From positions 348,001 to 412,000 of the forward strand of contig VCAZ01000037.1 in assembly GCA_005784505.1 (NCBI GenBank): 64,000 nucleotides of DNA, given 5' to 3'. This document shows positions 54,072-63,285 of the stretch, one piece after another. The position numbers and the translations under genes were made by a program. Within the stretch, counting starts at the first letter, position 1, and each line of letters starts with the position of its first letter. Under the pieces are notes generated by a model. It was not told where the DNA came from and made no database searches. It saw only the letters and a list, made by a program, of their open reading frames with translations. The DNA comes from Bagarius yarrelli. Taxonomy: Eukaryota; Chordata; Actinopteri; Siluriformes; Sisoridae.

Positions 54072-55330
54072 TGGCACTCAACAATAAAAGAAGCAGCATC
54101 ATTGTTATATGTACTGTTCCTTCAGATGATAATCAAATTGACTAATTATGCCTTAGCCCAAACTGATGCATCAAACAAAACACTGATTGACTTAGATAAA
54201 CTAACAAACTCCAGCCTCAAATTGATTAATGATACTACGTACGTGCAATGTCCTAAACGTGCTGCAAAAGAACAGAATGAAGCTGACTTAGAGAAACTGG
54301 TTATAACTAATCATTATATCTGCGCAATGAGCATGCTGACAGCTGTGTATATAGACCAAAAGGTCCCTGACAACTACTCAACCCTAGTCTCGTACACCGT
54401 TGTATACAAAGGATCACCTATGCCCGTACTATCATCAGTTTCAAAAACCGGGTGGTATCATATAGATGCCTGGAAAGAAAGAGCTGCATGGGCATCAAAT
54501 AGGCTAGGGACAGATTATACTATGCCATTAGAGATCCAAGACTAAACGGGTAACAGTGACAGGGTATCCAAAGAATGACATATGTAAAGCTGTTCTTCCC
54601 TTATGGAACTTTGGTGTAGAAAATAATCGTACATTTCGTAACGTGATTTACAATGAACCATTTAATGTAACAATATACCCAACACAATGGCAGAATGGAA
54701 AAGGTGCACAACGAATTATTATTGACCTTTGGGCTAAATGTACCCTAAAAAAGGAGGTGTGTGTAAACCACTGATAAAGTTGCCACAGTGGGGAAATAAC
54801 AATGGATGCGTAATCATAGTTCCTCGTGCACTTTTCATCCTGCTAGCACACAAAGTAATAAAAATATTCAGATTCAAAACCAGTTCGCTCCCAAGGGAAC
54901 AAATTGGTAGGTTCGCTCCCAAATGATGTGTGTGAAGAAATTCTGGTGGGAAAGTACCCATCTGTCTATGTTAGACCTAGTTGTGATGATAAGAGAACTA
55001 AATGCCACTTGGCTAAACCAGTTAGAATGGCTATACCAAGCCTCAGTGGATTAATTATATATGGTACAATCAACAACGCTTTATAAACCATACCATAGCT
55101 GCCCTCGGTCTAATCTCAGAACAGTTGCATGCTACTACTATGATGACAGTACAAAACCGATTTGCACTAGACATGATGCTTGAGTTTGTCATATGTTTCA
55201 GCAGGAATGCTGTACCATTGTTCCAATAAATACAGGCCCAGCTGGACCTGTTAACCTACTACTGGAACGGATGACATACCAAAGGGATGAGATGGTCAGG
55301 AATAATGCAGAGCGGGAACTGTTGTGTGCT
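54072..55330 (+). pseudogene. env: ERV env, broken
   Basis: The surface part begins near 54,072 with a signal-like hydrophobic stretch (LYVLFLQMIIKLTNYALA, 54,105-54,158) and N-glycosylation sites (NKT, NSS, NDT). The 147-codon frame ends at 54,545 with a stop. Further surface segments follow in shifted frames (54,556-54,774; 54,904-55,086). The transmembrane subunit is marked by TVQNRFALDMML (about 55,147-55,182), resembling the conserved heptad region of class I envelopes. A frameshift and then a CX6CC motif come next (C-HMFQQE-CC, about 55,192-55,218). No membrane anchor is seen after it, so the C-terminus is lost or scrambled. This copy cannot make a full envelope. Confidence 0.75.
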
Positions 55331-55820
55331 GTATGTCCCTAAGTGTTCTGTACAGATAATGACGCCCCAGATAATGACGTCCCAGAAACAACACCGCCCA
55401 CAGCGCATTCTGAGTCGTGCATGCGTCGTTATGGAGCACTGCTCAGATGGGTACCTGTACAGTATGGCTGAAGATATGGAACCTCACAATCACTGTTGTA
55501 GAGCATGTCTGATGATGGCAGATGAACCAGTGCATGGAGAAATGAAGCAGAAAGTATGGTTCTCCTACCCACCTAACCAAGAACCTCTTGCATGGAATAC
55601 ATTAGTGGAGGACCTACGACCATTGCCTGTGTTGTTTCGACATACAGATATGATCAGATATAATGGAATATGGCTGCAGCATGAACGTAAAGATACCTAT
55701 CAGCTAGAGAAGGGACTAAGTCTTGTGGTGCAGGCAGTTAAAGTGCAAAGATCAATCTCTCTAGCACATGTGTATGGGCATCACAGAGGACATGCTTTTC
55801 TGTTATCACGTCACATTTAA
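55287..55820 (+). CDS. ORF after env, 177 codons, unknown
   Basis: An open frame starts inside the env transmembrane region in another frame and runs to 55,820. A later Met at 55,428 would give about 131 residues. It has Cys/His clusters (HNHCCRACLMM) and aromatic stretches (KVWFSYPPNQEPLAWNTLVEDL, DMIRYNGIWLQHERKDTYQLEKG). No signal peptide, membrane helix or known domain is recognised. Position between env and the 3' LTR is where complex retroviruses keep accessory genes, but overlap with env leaves open that the first 45 codons are chance. Confidence 0.35.
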   Translation: MRWSGIMQSGNCCVLYVPKCSVQIMTPQIMTSQKQHRPQRILSRACVVMEHCSDGYLYSMAEDMEPHNHCCRACLMMADEPVHGEMKQKVWFSYPPNQEPLAWNTLVEDLRPLPVLFRHTDMIRYNGIWLQHERKDTYQLEKGLSLVVQAVKVQRSISLAHVYGHHRGHAFLLSRHI

Positions 55821-55839
55821 CAACAGGTGATTTTTAATG

Positions 55840-56772
55840 TTGTTACAGTGTCCTTTGGTGGATATGACCTATGGACGTCACAGCCAACGTCAATACTAAC
55901 ATGGTTATACAGTACAGTATAAAGATGACGCCTGCAATGATACTATAGCCATTGTACACTCCTACGCGACATGACCGTAAACTGTGTAAAAAAAAAATAT
56001 ATATAAGCTGCTGCACGGAACCAAAAGGAATTGCGTATTCCCTTGCCATATTGGATTTACAAATACTGTCCATCACACACTTGGTATTGGTAGATTCACC
56101 GTTTGCTTACTGACACATCAATAGTCGGACTTTATTTTTCTTTTTACAATTAACAGATGTACTCTTCTATGTAAACATTTTATTGTATTATCACTGAGGT
56201 GACCTTGGTGAGAAAACTCACGGTCGCATAAAAATGCAGGCAGAGTGGGAATTTTCCCTCAGCATTGGCTATGTGAGGGTTTTTCGCCCACTCCTGGTTC
56301 ACCCTTTTTGAGATTGATCAAATATAGCAGTCATTCACTGTTAATAGTTATGGGGGAATTATGTTGGTTGATTTTATTTAAATTTTATTTTATTAGTATT
56401 TTAATTTTATTAGTGGTTGGTTTTATTTTAATTAATTTTAGTTTTATTAGTATTTTAATTTTATTAATTAATTATGTTGGTTGATTTTTATTAGGTTTGG
56501 ATTAAATTACACTGGATTTTATTAGATTGATGTTTGTATTACACTGGGTTTTTCAGTAGATGTTAATGGTTTTGTTTTTAATTTAGTTAATTTGTAGTTT
56601 GATAAGATTAATCTAGGAGGGTCTTAGACCCTTACACTATATAAAGTGATGGGGGATTAGGATTAGTTTCTGTTTAATCTTTATTTTAGGGGAATGGCAG
56701 GGTGTTACAATACTGGTTATTGGTTAATAGATGTTGATTATATGGAGCTCTAGAGCTCCAGACGGGGAATTA
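55840..56772 (+). other. ERV 3' non-coding region with AT-rich repeats and polypurine-like tracts
   Basis: No supported gene. From about 56,370 to 56,500, TTTTATTAGTATTTTAATT-type units are repeated. GGGGGAATTATGTTGG at about 56,352-56,367 closely resembles GGGGAATTATGTTGAA at 56,764-56,779, which abuts the 3' LTR. The latter is the likely polypurine tract. Confidence 0.5.
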
Positions 56773-58202
56773 TGTTGAAAAATGCTTAAAAATTGTGCAG
56801 GAGATAGACCTAGTATGATAATGATTAATTAAATAGCTAATTATAAAATATACATATTAGGAGTAGCACTAAAAAGAAGAAATAAGAGTGAGCTAAATAT
56901 GATGTAAAAGAAGGAAAAAGGAAAAAGAACAGGATGGTGTGCTATCGAAAAGTTTTACCAAAATATAACTAATCATAGAAGTGTGTGTGCACAAATAAAG
57001 TAGTCTAGTTGTAATACAAAATCAGAAAAACACAGACACAGTGGTACAGAGTGGAACAGGTTTATTGGAAAGCCCCATACGCTAATTAAGTGGAATAACA
57101 TCAACCTCGTCGGCCGTGTGGCAGATAGGAGGAGAAGGGGGAATCAGTCTGGATGATGAGTCGTCAGAGAAAAACAACGGTGATGACCTTGGGGAGACTG
57201 GTGGTGGAGGTGAGGTCCAACGAACTCGTTTGACCGGAATGGAGGGCCCAGCACTGTTAGTGAAATCCGGAGGGATCACAAAGTCAGTTTGGGTTCCTAC
57301 ATCACAGGTTCGAGGAGAAAAAATCACACGCACAGGTGAAGTTTCGTTGAGTGTATGTAGATGGAAGAGACGATCCAGAAAAACACTGATTTCCCCACTT
57401 AGACAGGCTAGCTGAGAACACCACATTCGTCTGATGTACTCTCTACGTTCAGTAGTTAAGCGGGCTAGAGATAAGAAAGGAAATTTAATTGGGTACCACT
57501 GGTCATGATTCTTTGAATATAATAAACTCATAGAAAAATAGATTAGCTGTGTGTCAAAGTAACCTGAATCATTAAAAAGAATAAACTAAATAGGTGATCT
57601 TTTAACTTAAGCACTAAAAATATATACATATGTAGCACTCACAAAAAAGAAGAGTAAGAAAAATAGAACTTACGCATTGCTGTGTAGGAAAATATCACAG
57701 AAAGTCCACAGAGTGAAATTTGTGCAAGTGTGCAGAAGGTGAACAGGTTTATATAAGAACTGTTGTGGATGCATATCTTACAAAGATATTTAGTTTTAAT
57801 GGTAAATCATTTTTAATGAGGAGACTGCACCTTTCAAAGGCAGTGTAACTCTTGGGAAAAGGGGAAAAAGATCATTTACACTCAGCAAAAAGTTTGAAAA
57901 TAATGGGAACTTGTTAGTTAAAAACAAGGGGTAGGTATAAAAGGACTGGATTGACAGTAACTTTTTGCATTTGCCTTGGTATTGTACTCTGTCACAGAGA
58001 TCTTTACTTTGCTTGTGCCATTTATTGCTGAACTGATTGCTTTCTGTGGAGTTTTTTGCTCTTTTCACCTCAGACTCAAGAATCTTTATTTGTGCAAAAA
58101 GTTTATTATTTTCTTTAACAGAAAGTTAAAACATAGTGGTAATTGACTCAACACGAGGCACCCCTGTGAATGTGTCTGCTCAGAGACGGGCTCTGAGTTC
58201 CA
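56773..58202 (+). repeat. 3' LTR, about 1.43 kb
   Basis: It starts TGTTGAAAAATGC and probably ends ...GAGTTCCA at 58,202, where L2 LINE sequence resumes (ACTGTAATAATCTAG). A sense TATA box (TATAAAAGG) is at 57,936-57,944. It is homologous to 44,583-45,876 with few differences plus small indels. U3 carries the antisense ORF. The exact 3' end is uncertain because no target duplication is visible. Confidence 0.8.
57082..57531 (-). CDS. Antisense ORF in 3' LTR U3, 149 codons, unknown function
   Basis: This is the longer of the two LTR copies. The minus-strand frame starts MSLLYSKNHDQWYPIKF and ends DEVDVIPLN. AATAAA on the same strand lies 16 bases after the stop (plus 57,061-57,066). A consensus donor GTAAGT (plus 57,673-57,668) lies upstream, preceded by CAATGC, so an upstream exon carrying an ATG could be spliced on. 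Features are basic RRMW, a CDVGTQTD segment, PPPPVSPRSSP and an acidic C-terminus. It resembles no family known to me. The sense-strand frame of 99 codons opposite it is taken as the shadow. Confidence 0.5.
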   Translation of the reverse strand: MSLLYSKNHDQWYPIKFPFLSLARLTTERREYIRRMWCSQLACLSGEISVFLDRLFHLHTLNETSPVRVIFSPRTCDVGTQTDFVIPPDFTNSAGPSIPVKRVRWTSPPPPVSPRSSPLFFSDDSSSRLIPPSPPICHTADEVDVIPLN

Positions 58203-59405
58203 ACACTGTAATAATCTAGATTACTGTCTAACACTTGATGGCTGCTCCGTTAACCCTTCATCGTTAGTTAGGAGCCTAGATGTACTTTTTGGCAGCAATC
58301 TTTTCTTTGAGACCCACATTTCTAGCATTTGTAAAAATGCATTTTATCATCTTAAAAATATATCTAAATTGCGACTCATGCTCTCGAGGTCAAATGCACA
58401 AATTTCAGTTTATGCGTTCATGACCTCAAGATTAGACTATTGTAACGCTTTACTGGGTGGTTGTGCTGCACACCTAATAAACAAACTCCATCTGGTCCAA
58501 AATGCAGCAGCTAGAGTTTTTAGTAGAACTTAAAAGTATGATTATATTAGCCCGGTTCTGTCAACAATGCACTGGCTCCATATTAAATATCAAATAGATT
58601 TTAAAATCTTGTTATTTACCTATAAAGCCCAAATGGTTTAGCACCTCAGTACATAAGTGAGCGTCTATCCTATCCTATTATAGTCCTCCACGTCTGCTGT
58701 GCTTTCAGGACTCAGGCAATGTGATAATACCTAGAATAACAAAATCAACTGCAGGTGGTAGATCCTTTTCTTATCTAACGCCTAAACTTTGAAATAATTT
58801 ACCCTGCACTGTTCGGGAGGCAGACACACTCTGCCAGTTTAAAACTAGATTAAAGACACATCTCTGTAACCTGGCCTACACATAATACACACATTTTCAT
58901 TATTCAAATCTGTTTTGGATTGTCAGGCTGCAATAGTCAGGTCAAACGGAACTAGAAACATCTCCAATAACATTCAATATATTTATTTATATAAGTTGAA
59001 TTGCATCTACACTAACATATGTCTGTTTTTGTTATTCTGAGCTCACCATCGCTACTATCACCTGGAGACAATAAAGCAGTTTCTCAGTGGATCTCTTGTC
59101 TTCTTAATGGCCATCCAGACAAGACAACGGAAACTTTGCTGCAGCATGGGTAACCTACTGGTTTTTCTGGTCAGAGGAGAACTGACCCCCCAAAACAGCC
59201 TGGTTTCTCCCAAGTTTTTTTTCTCCATTCTGTCACCAATGGAGTTTTGGTTCCTTAGTTGGGGTCTAAATTTATAGATATCAATCAAATTGACTGTTCT
59301 AATGAATGTTTATATTGTCTTTTTTGTGATGTATTTTTGTAAAGCTGCTTTAAATACAATCCTAATTGTTAAAAGCGCTATATAAATAAAGATGACTTGA
59401 CTTGA
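58203..59405 (+). mobile_element. L2-type LINE, 3' part, downstream of the ERV
   Basis: It resumes the element interrupted at 44,582: SVNPSSLVRSLDVLF-like thumb sequence, HLKNISKLRLMLSRSN, SRLDYCNALLGGCAAHLINKL, then the C-terminal THLCNLAYT near 58,855-58,885, with frameshifts. The 3' UTR holds TGCAGCATGGGTAACCTACTGG and ends CGCTATATAAATAAAGATGACTTGACTTGAC at about 59,405. It is close to the copies at 18.1 and 25-26 kb. Confidence 0.8.
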
Positions 59406-59759
59406 CTAGTTGTTGTCATAGTGTTGCTCTTGAACATGTGATTGCGTGAATATGTGCTTTTGGTAAAATCTTTTATAAAGGCCAAGCGCAGGAAGTTGAG
59501 CTTTTTTGTAGTACACTGCTACAAACAACTATCGACTCCCTGCCCATGCATTCTCCAAAGAACAAAAGCCTGTAAATGAAAGTCTGTAATAAGGACTGGT
59601 GGGAGTTGTGCTTCTGAAATGTACTAAATGTCTAAGATATAGTGTGTAAAACTGTATTTTAAATCATTCAGGTGCAAGAAAATGCAAAAATAAAAAAAAT
59701 TATTCAGTACTTAGTACTTGTGTCAAGTGTAGGACACTATGTGTTGCCTTTGAAAGCCT
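59406..59759. other. No gene seen
   Basis: Unassigned sequence between the LINE end and the DIRS remnant. Confidence 0.4.
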
Positions 59760-61165
59760 GAAGTAATTGGTTGAGCAGAATTTGCATGGCTGGCCACGCG
59801 CTGCATATTCGGACATAAATAAGCCGGCTGTGCTTCTGCTCACTTGTTCTGTTTTTTTGGAACCGAATGCTGCATCTTTATAAGAATGAAGTAAGAAAAA
59901 GCAGTGTCTCTGAAAATGCAAGAAAATGCAAGAAAATGCAAGAAATGCAAGAAAATGCAAGACGGTCAGCGGTCTCTAAAAAAAAAAAGCAGAAAAGTTT
60001 GAAAGAACTCCTGGGTGCGTCAGCGGCGTCTGCAGCAGTGACTGAGGAAAAAAATTCCTAAGAGCAATTTCTTCTTACAAAAAGAGCACATAACAAGAGA
60101 AACATGTTTTATCATGTCTTCTTTGTTATGTGTTTCCACATGGAAACAGTGTTTGTAGATGGTTCGTGCCTCATTTGCAAAGCACGTCCCATCGACACAT
60201 TGCATGCTCACTTCCCACTACTTACTGCTCTGGTCCTTGTCTGGTCAATGTGTTCTGGGTATGAGCAGAAGGAAGGATTATCTTTGCTGGGTCAAAATCT
60301 GCGGGCAACCCATTGCTCCCTAGCTTTGTGTCTGCTGGTCTGGGTTCTCCAGTGAGGCCTAGGAGCTGGATTAGATGTCAATCACAGCATATAAGAGCGG
60401 AATAGATCCATTGTTGTCGGATGATCCAGCTGAGCAGGCACCTTTGGGGGTCGGGCTTCAGTCTGAGACAGACGCCGAGATAACAGCCCTACCGGCCTGG
60501 GCAACCAAGGCCATCAGGCTGCGGTGGTGTCCTCCACCCTGCAACTCTAACCTTGGTTGAGGCTGGACGATTGGTTCCTGGGTGCAGGTTGCGACACTAA
60601 GATGCACCTGGCTCTGGGTCCTTTCTTTCTTGTGCCTACAGAATGCTGTCACCTAGCAAGGATGCCCGAGACGCCCTGCATGGTCATCCTGCAGGGTTAT
60701 TAGGCCAAGGCGTTGAAAGAGCTCCACTTGGGGGGGGCTTGGTGTCCGACTATGCCCTCAAGGCTATGTAGTTTACTGAGTAGGCTTTAGGTAGGGGGGG
60801 CTGGCCACCCTGGTGGTCCAGAAACGGCACCTTTGGCTTAACCTGGTTGAGATGCGGGAAGTCAAGAAGGTACACTTTCTCTATGTTCCCATTTAGCTGG
60901 TTGGTCTTTTCAGCGACACTGTGGAATAATTCTTGGTGAAATAGCAGGTGAAATAACATGGAGGCAATCAAATATTCTGCCTCGGCAGAGGGCGAGTGCT
61001 AGCTCCGCTCCCCATCCAACAGGCCTAGCGGGGTACACTAAATGTGGCTACCCCGAAGAAGATTGGTGAGTTACCTGGGAGCTCTTGATGGCTTCTCAGT
61101 ACCATTCGGCTCGGGTATACAATGTTTAACTACTTTCCCGGTAAATTTGATTCATTTTTACCCTT
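59760..61165 (+). mobile_element. Second DIRS element: promoter end, Gag and start of RT
   Basis: In plus orientation it begins like the 5' end of the minus-strand DIRS copy (ATAAATAAGCCGGC; TTGTTCTGTTTTTTTGGAACCGAATGC near 59,845-59,871). Gag blocks follow: FVDGSCLICKARPIDTLHAHF (60,148-60,210), ITAYKSGIDPLLSDD (60,378-60,425), and in shifted frames KRHLWLNLVEMREVKKVHFLY and GLFSDTVE (60,820-60,925). Near 61,085-61,120, LLSTIRLGYT matches the start of DIRS RT, after which homology stops. Stops and frameshifts are frequent. Recombinase and RNase H are absent. Confidence 0.7.
59911..59962 (+). repeat. AAAATGCAAG tandem repeat
   Basis: Five units of (A)AAATGCAAG inside the DIRS Gag leader. Confidence 0.85.
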
Positions 61166-61212
61166 ACTAGGCTTAGTCTCTTACCTTAACCCCTCTTTGT
61201 TTTACCTAAACA

Positions 61213-61400
61213 AAAGAGAAGGTGGTAGAGCAGCGCTTAAGATATTTGAGTGTAGACTGTAGATGGGTTTAAATCCCAGCACCACCAGGCTTCCACGGCT
61301 TTAGACTTAACCCTCACTTGTTCAGTTGGATAAATAAGATATATGTAAGGCAGTCTAGATAAGAGCATCTGCCAAATCTCATAAGTGTAAATAAAGTTGC
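61213..61400 (+). repeat. tRNA-derived SINE, family A, degraded
   Basis: AAGGTGGTAGAGCAGCGCTTAAG (A-box side), GGGTTTAAATCCC (B-box side) and the tail TCTAGATAAGAGCATCTGCC. Confidence 0.7.
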
Positions 61401-62270
61401 TGAGCTCAACAGAAACTAAAATGATCATATTTACATATTTAAGTAAGATAAATTACAAAATAATTACTAGTCCATATTCATGTAAATATTCAAGCCAAGG
61501 TCAAAGCAATCATGGCTTGGCCACTAGCAATGAATTGTAGGTTAAGTGCAAGATGTAAGTACCTAAACTAAGCATTTTCTATTTGGATGCTGTTTTATGA
61601 TAAAAATGTAAAATGACCAAGAGAAATATTCAGTTATGTAAACTAATAAACTTCTGTCTAATTTCGCAATTTAGAACTGTGTGCATCATTAGTCTAATGT
61701 AGCCTATTTGTAGCCAAACACGGGGGCTATAAATACACAAGGAACTCATTAACAAAACAAGACACACCTGAACTAAACAACAACACATGACTAAACCAAT
61801 GAAAACAAGACACAAGGACAAAAACAGACTAGCTAGCTAGCATAGCTTAGCCTAGACACAAAACAATAAACATGTAACAAAAAAAACAAAACAAGAAGAT
61901 GAAAACCTCACATACCCCCCTCCCCCCCATGGGCGGCTCCCGTTGCCCATGCTCTAACCTAACCAAAATCTTAAGAAGGGTGGCGGAGCGGAGGTAGTCT
62001 AGGGGGTGGGATGGTGCTTCAGACCCATGAAGCCTGCAGAGCCTTAATCCTTGGTCCAAAGAAAGGCTGTGAAACCCTTCATGGCCTGGATGATAAAGCA
62101 GATTATGGCGCCATTGTGGGGATGGCCCACGATCCGGCTCAGTTGCCAGGACAGTACGTCTTGGTCCTTGTCCCGGCTCTTACCCCGAAAAAAAAATACA
62201 AATATTTAGGGGGTGTTGGAGTAGGGTATGGCGGGCATTGCGTGAGAAGGCTTGGCAGACGTGGTGTAAT
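61401..62270. other. Repeat-like region without a gene
   Basis: Around 61,720-61,900 the AACAAAACAAGACACACC-type sequence resembles the leader of fish LTR retrotransposons read on the minus strand. A C-rich run is at 61,914-61,928. No coding frame is supported. Confidence 0.3.
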
Positions 62271-62626
62271 TAGGGAATCATGGTGGGGCCGGCAGATCTG
62301 TGAACCAAGGTGTGACCGGCAGCTGGTGGACCATGGCGGGACAGGTGGATCAGTGGACCATGGCGGAACGGGTGGCTTTGGCCCCTCTGGCGCGGTGGGA
62401 GGACTCCTGCTGCCCTAGTCGTTCCCATCTGATGATCCCCCACACTGGATACCAGTCTTGGCGATGGAGCGGCTATCGTGGAGCTTGGCTGGGAAGCAGT
62501 GGCCATCGTGGAGCTTGACTGGGGCACGGCGGCCATCGTGGAGCTAGGCTGGGGCGCCACGGTCATCGTGAAGCTTGGCTGGGGTGTGGCGGCCATTGTG
62601 GAGCTTGGCTGAGAATCCAGAATCAT
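62271..62626 (-). repeat. 30-bp minisatellite within a Pro/Ser/Thr-rich frame
   Basis: Five 30-base units run from 62,471 to 62,612 (GGCCATCGTGGAGCTTGGCT plus 10 variable bases). Because the unit is a multiple of three, the minus strand reads repeated PSSTMAA-PQ-like decapeptides in a 118-codon frame. The upstream part (62,280-62,400) has a looser GGACCATGGCGG-type repeat. No domain, signal peptide or splice context is seen, so I regard it as repeat rather than a gene. Confidence 0.65.
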
Positions 62627-62639
62627 ACTATTACAAACT

Positions 62640-63150
62640 ATATCTTCTTTATTTTCAGTTAGTAGTGAGGATTATTATGATTTAATTGGATTTTGATGTT
62701 CAGAAATATGTTATCTTTTAAAATAATTTACGCTAATACTAGTTGTTATCCAATTTAAAAGCCTTAAAACAACACATGTAGGTCAGGAAAATAGAAATTT
62801 TTTCAAGGAAGCATTACCCAAAACAACCCCACCAATCTTTATTTTGGGACCTCTGTATGGGCTTGATCACAGGCCATGAAAATTAGGAGTACATCAAGGG
62901 AGCTAGGGGATACTGTAAAATATAAGTACAGTAAAGCATAAACTTCTCCATGCCGTTTGAAATATTTCAGGTGTCTATTTACCAAGACCTATCTTATATT
63001 TTAACCAACACTATGTTCCCAACACTGACAGGCTTGTCATGCAGTAGGTCCACTCATTTCCCATCACTCTTGTGACATAGACACTCTATTTTTCTCTATC
63101 TTCTTTTTTGTATTACTGCTATAACGCTACCACTTAGCACTGGAAAGTGT
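62640..63150. other. No gene seen
   Basis: AT-rich non-coding sequence. Confidence 0.4.
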
Positions 63151-63154
63151 CACC

Positions 63155-63285
63155 ATGGATAAAGAACTTCACCCTCTAGTGGAGAGAGATGCATACCTGG
63201 TGAAGCAGATCCTAGGCTTTATAAGGAAAGGAGGTCAGTTACAATATCTAGTGGACTGGGGGGGTTATGGACCCTCCCAAGGTCA
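63155..63285 (+). mobile_element. Ty3/gypsy integrase chromodomain remnant
   Basis: The plus strand encodes AYLVKQILGFIRKGGQLQYLVDWGGYGPSQ, the start of the chromodomain found at the C-terminus of chromovirus (Ty3/gypsy) integrases. The hallmark LVDW-GYG is at about 63,243-63,275. Only about 40 codons remain and neighbouring sequence is non-coding. Confidence 0.65.

Larger units (their letters stand above)
44583..58202 (+). mobile_element. Endogenous retrovirus, class I-like, with extra ORFs; defective
   Basis: A 13.6 kb provirus in plus orientation: 5' LTR (truncated by a SINE), repeated leader, an open frame upstream of gag, gag with PPPY, pol (a 2H-phosphoesterase-like segment, RT with YVDD, RNase H, integrase), a small acidic ORF, env with a CX6CC motif, another ORF, an AT-rich region, a polypurine-like tract and the 3' LTR. 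Env and RT features suggest a gamma/epsilon-like (class I) lineage. Every main gene carries stops or frameshifts. The LTRs differ by only a few percent by eye, so insertion is fairly recent. It split an L2 LINE. I could not find a matching target duplication. Confidence 0.9.

Noticed and set aside
57116..57415. 99-codon sense frame in the LTR (and 44,925-45,212)
   Set aside because: Lies opposite the longer antisense frame, lacks a poly(A) signal in a sensible place, and has lower-complexity composition. Treated as the shadow, although this choice is not proven.
59911..59962. CRISPR array
   Set aside because: The short A-rich decamers are contiguous with no spacers, and the DNA is vertebrate.
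62270..62626. Pro/Ser/Thr-rich mucin-like host gene
   Set aside because: The repeats are a 30-base minisatellite; there is no signal peptide, splice sites or flanking coding sequence.
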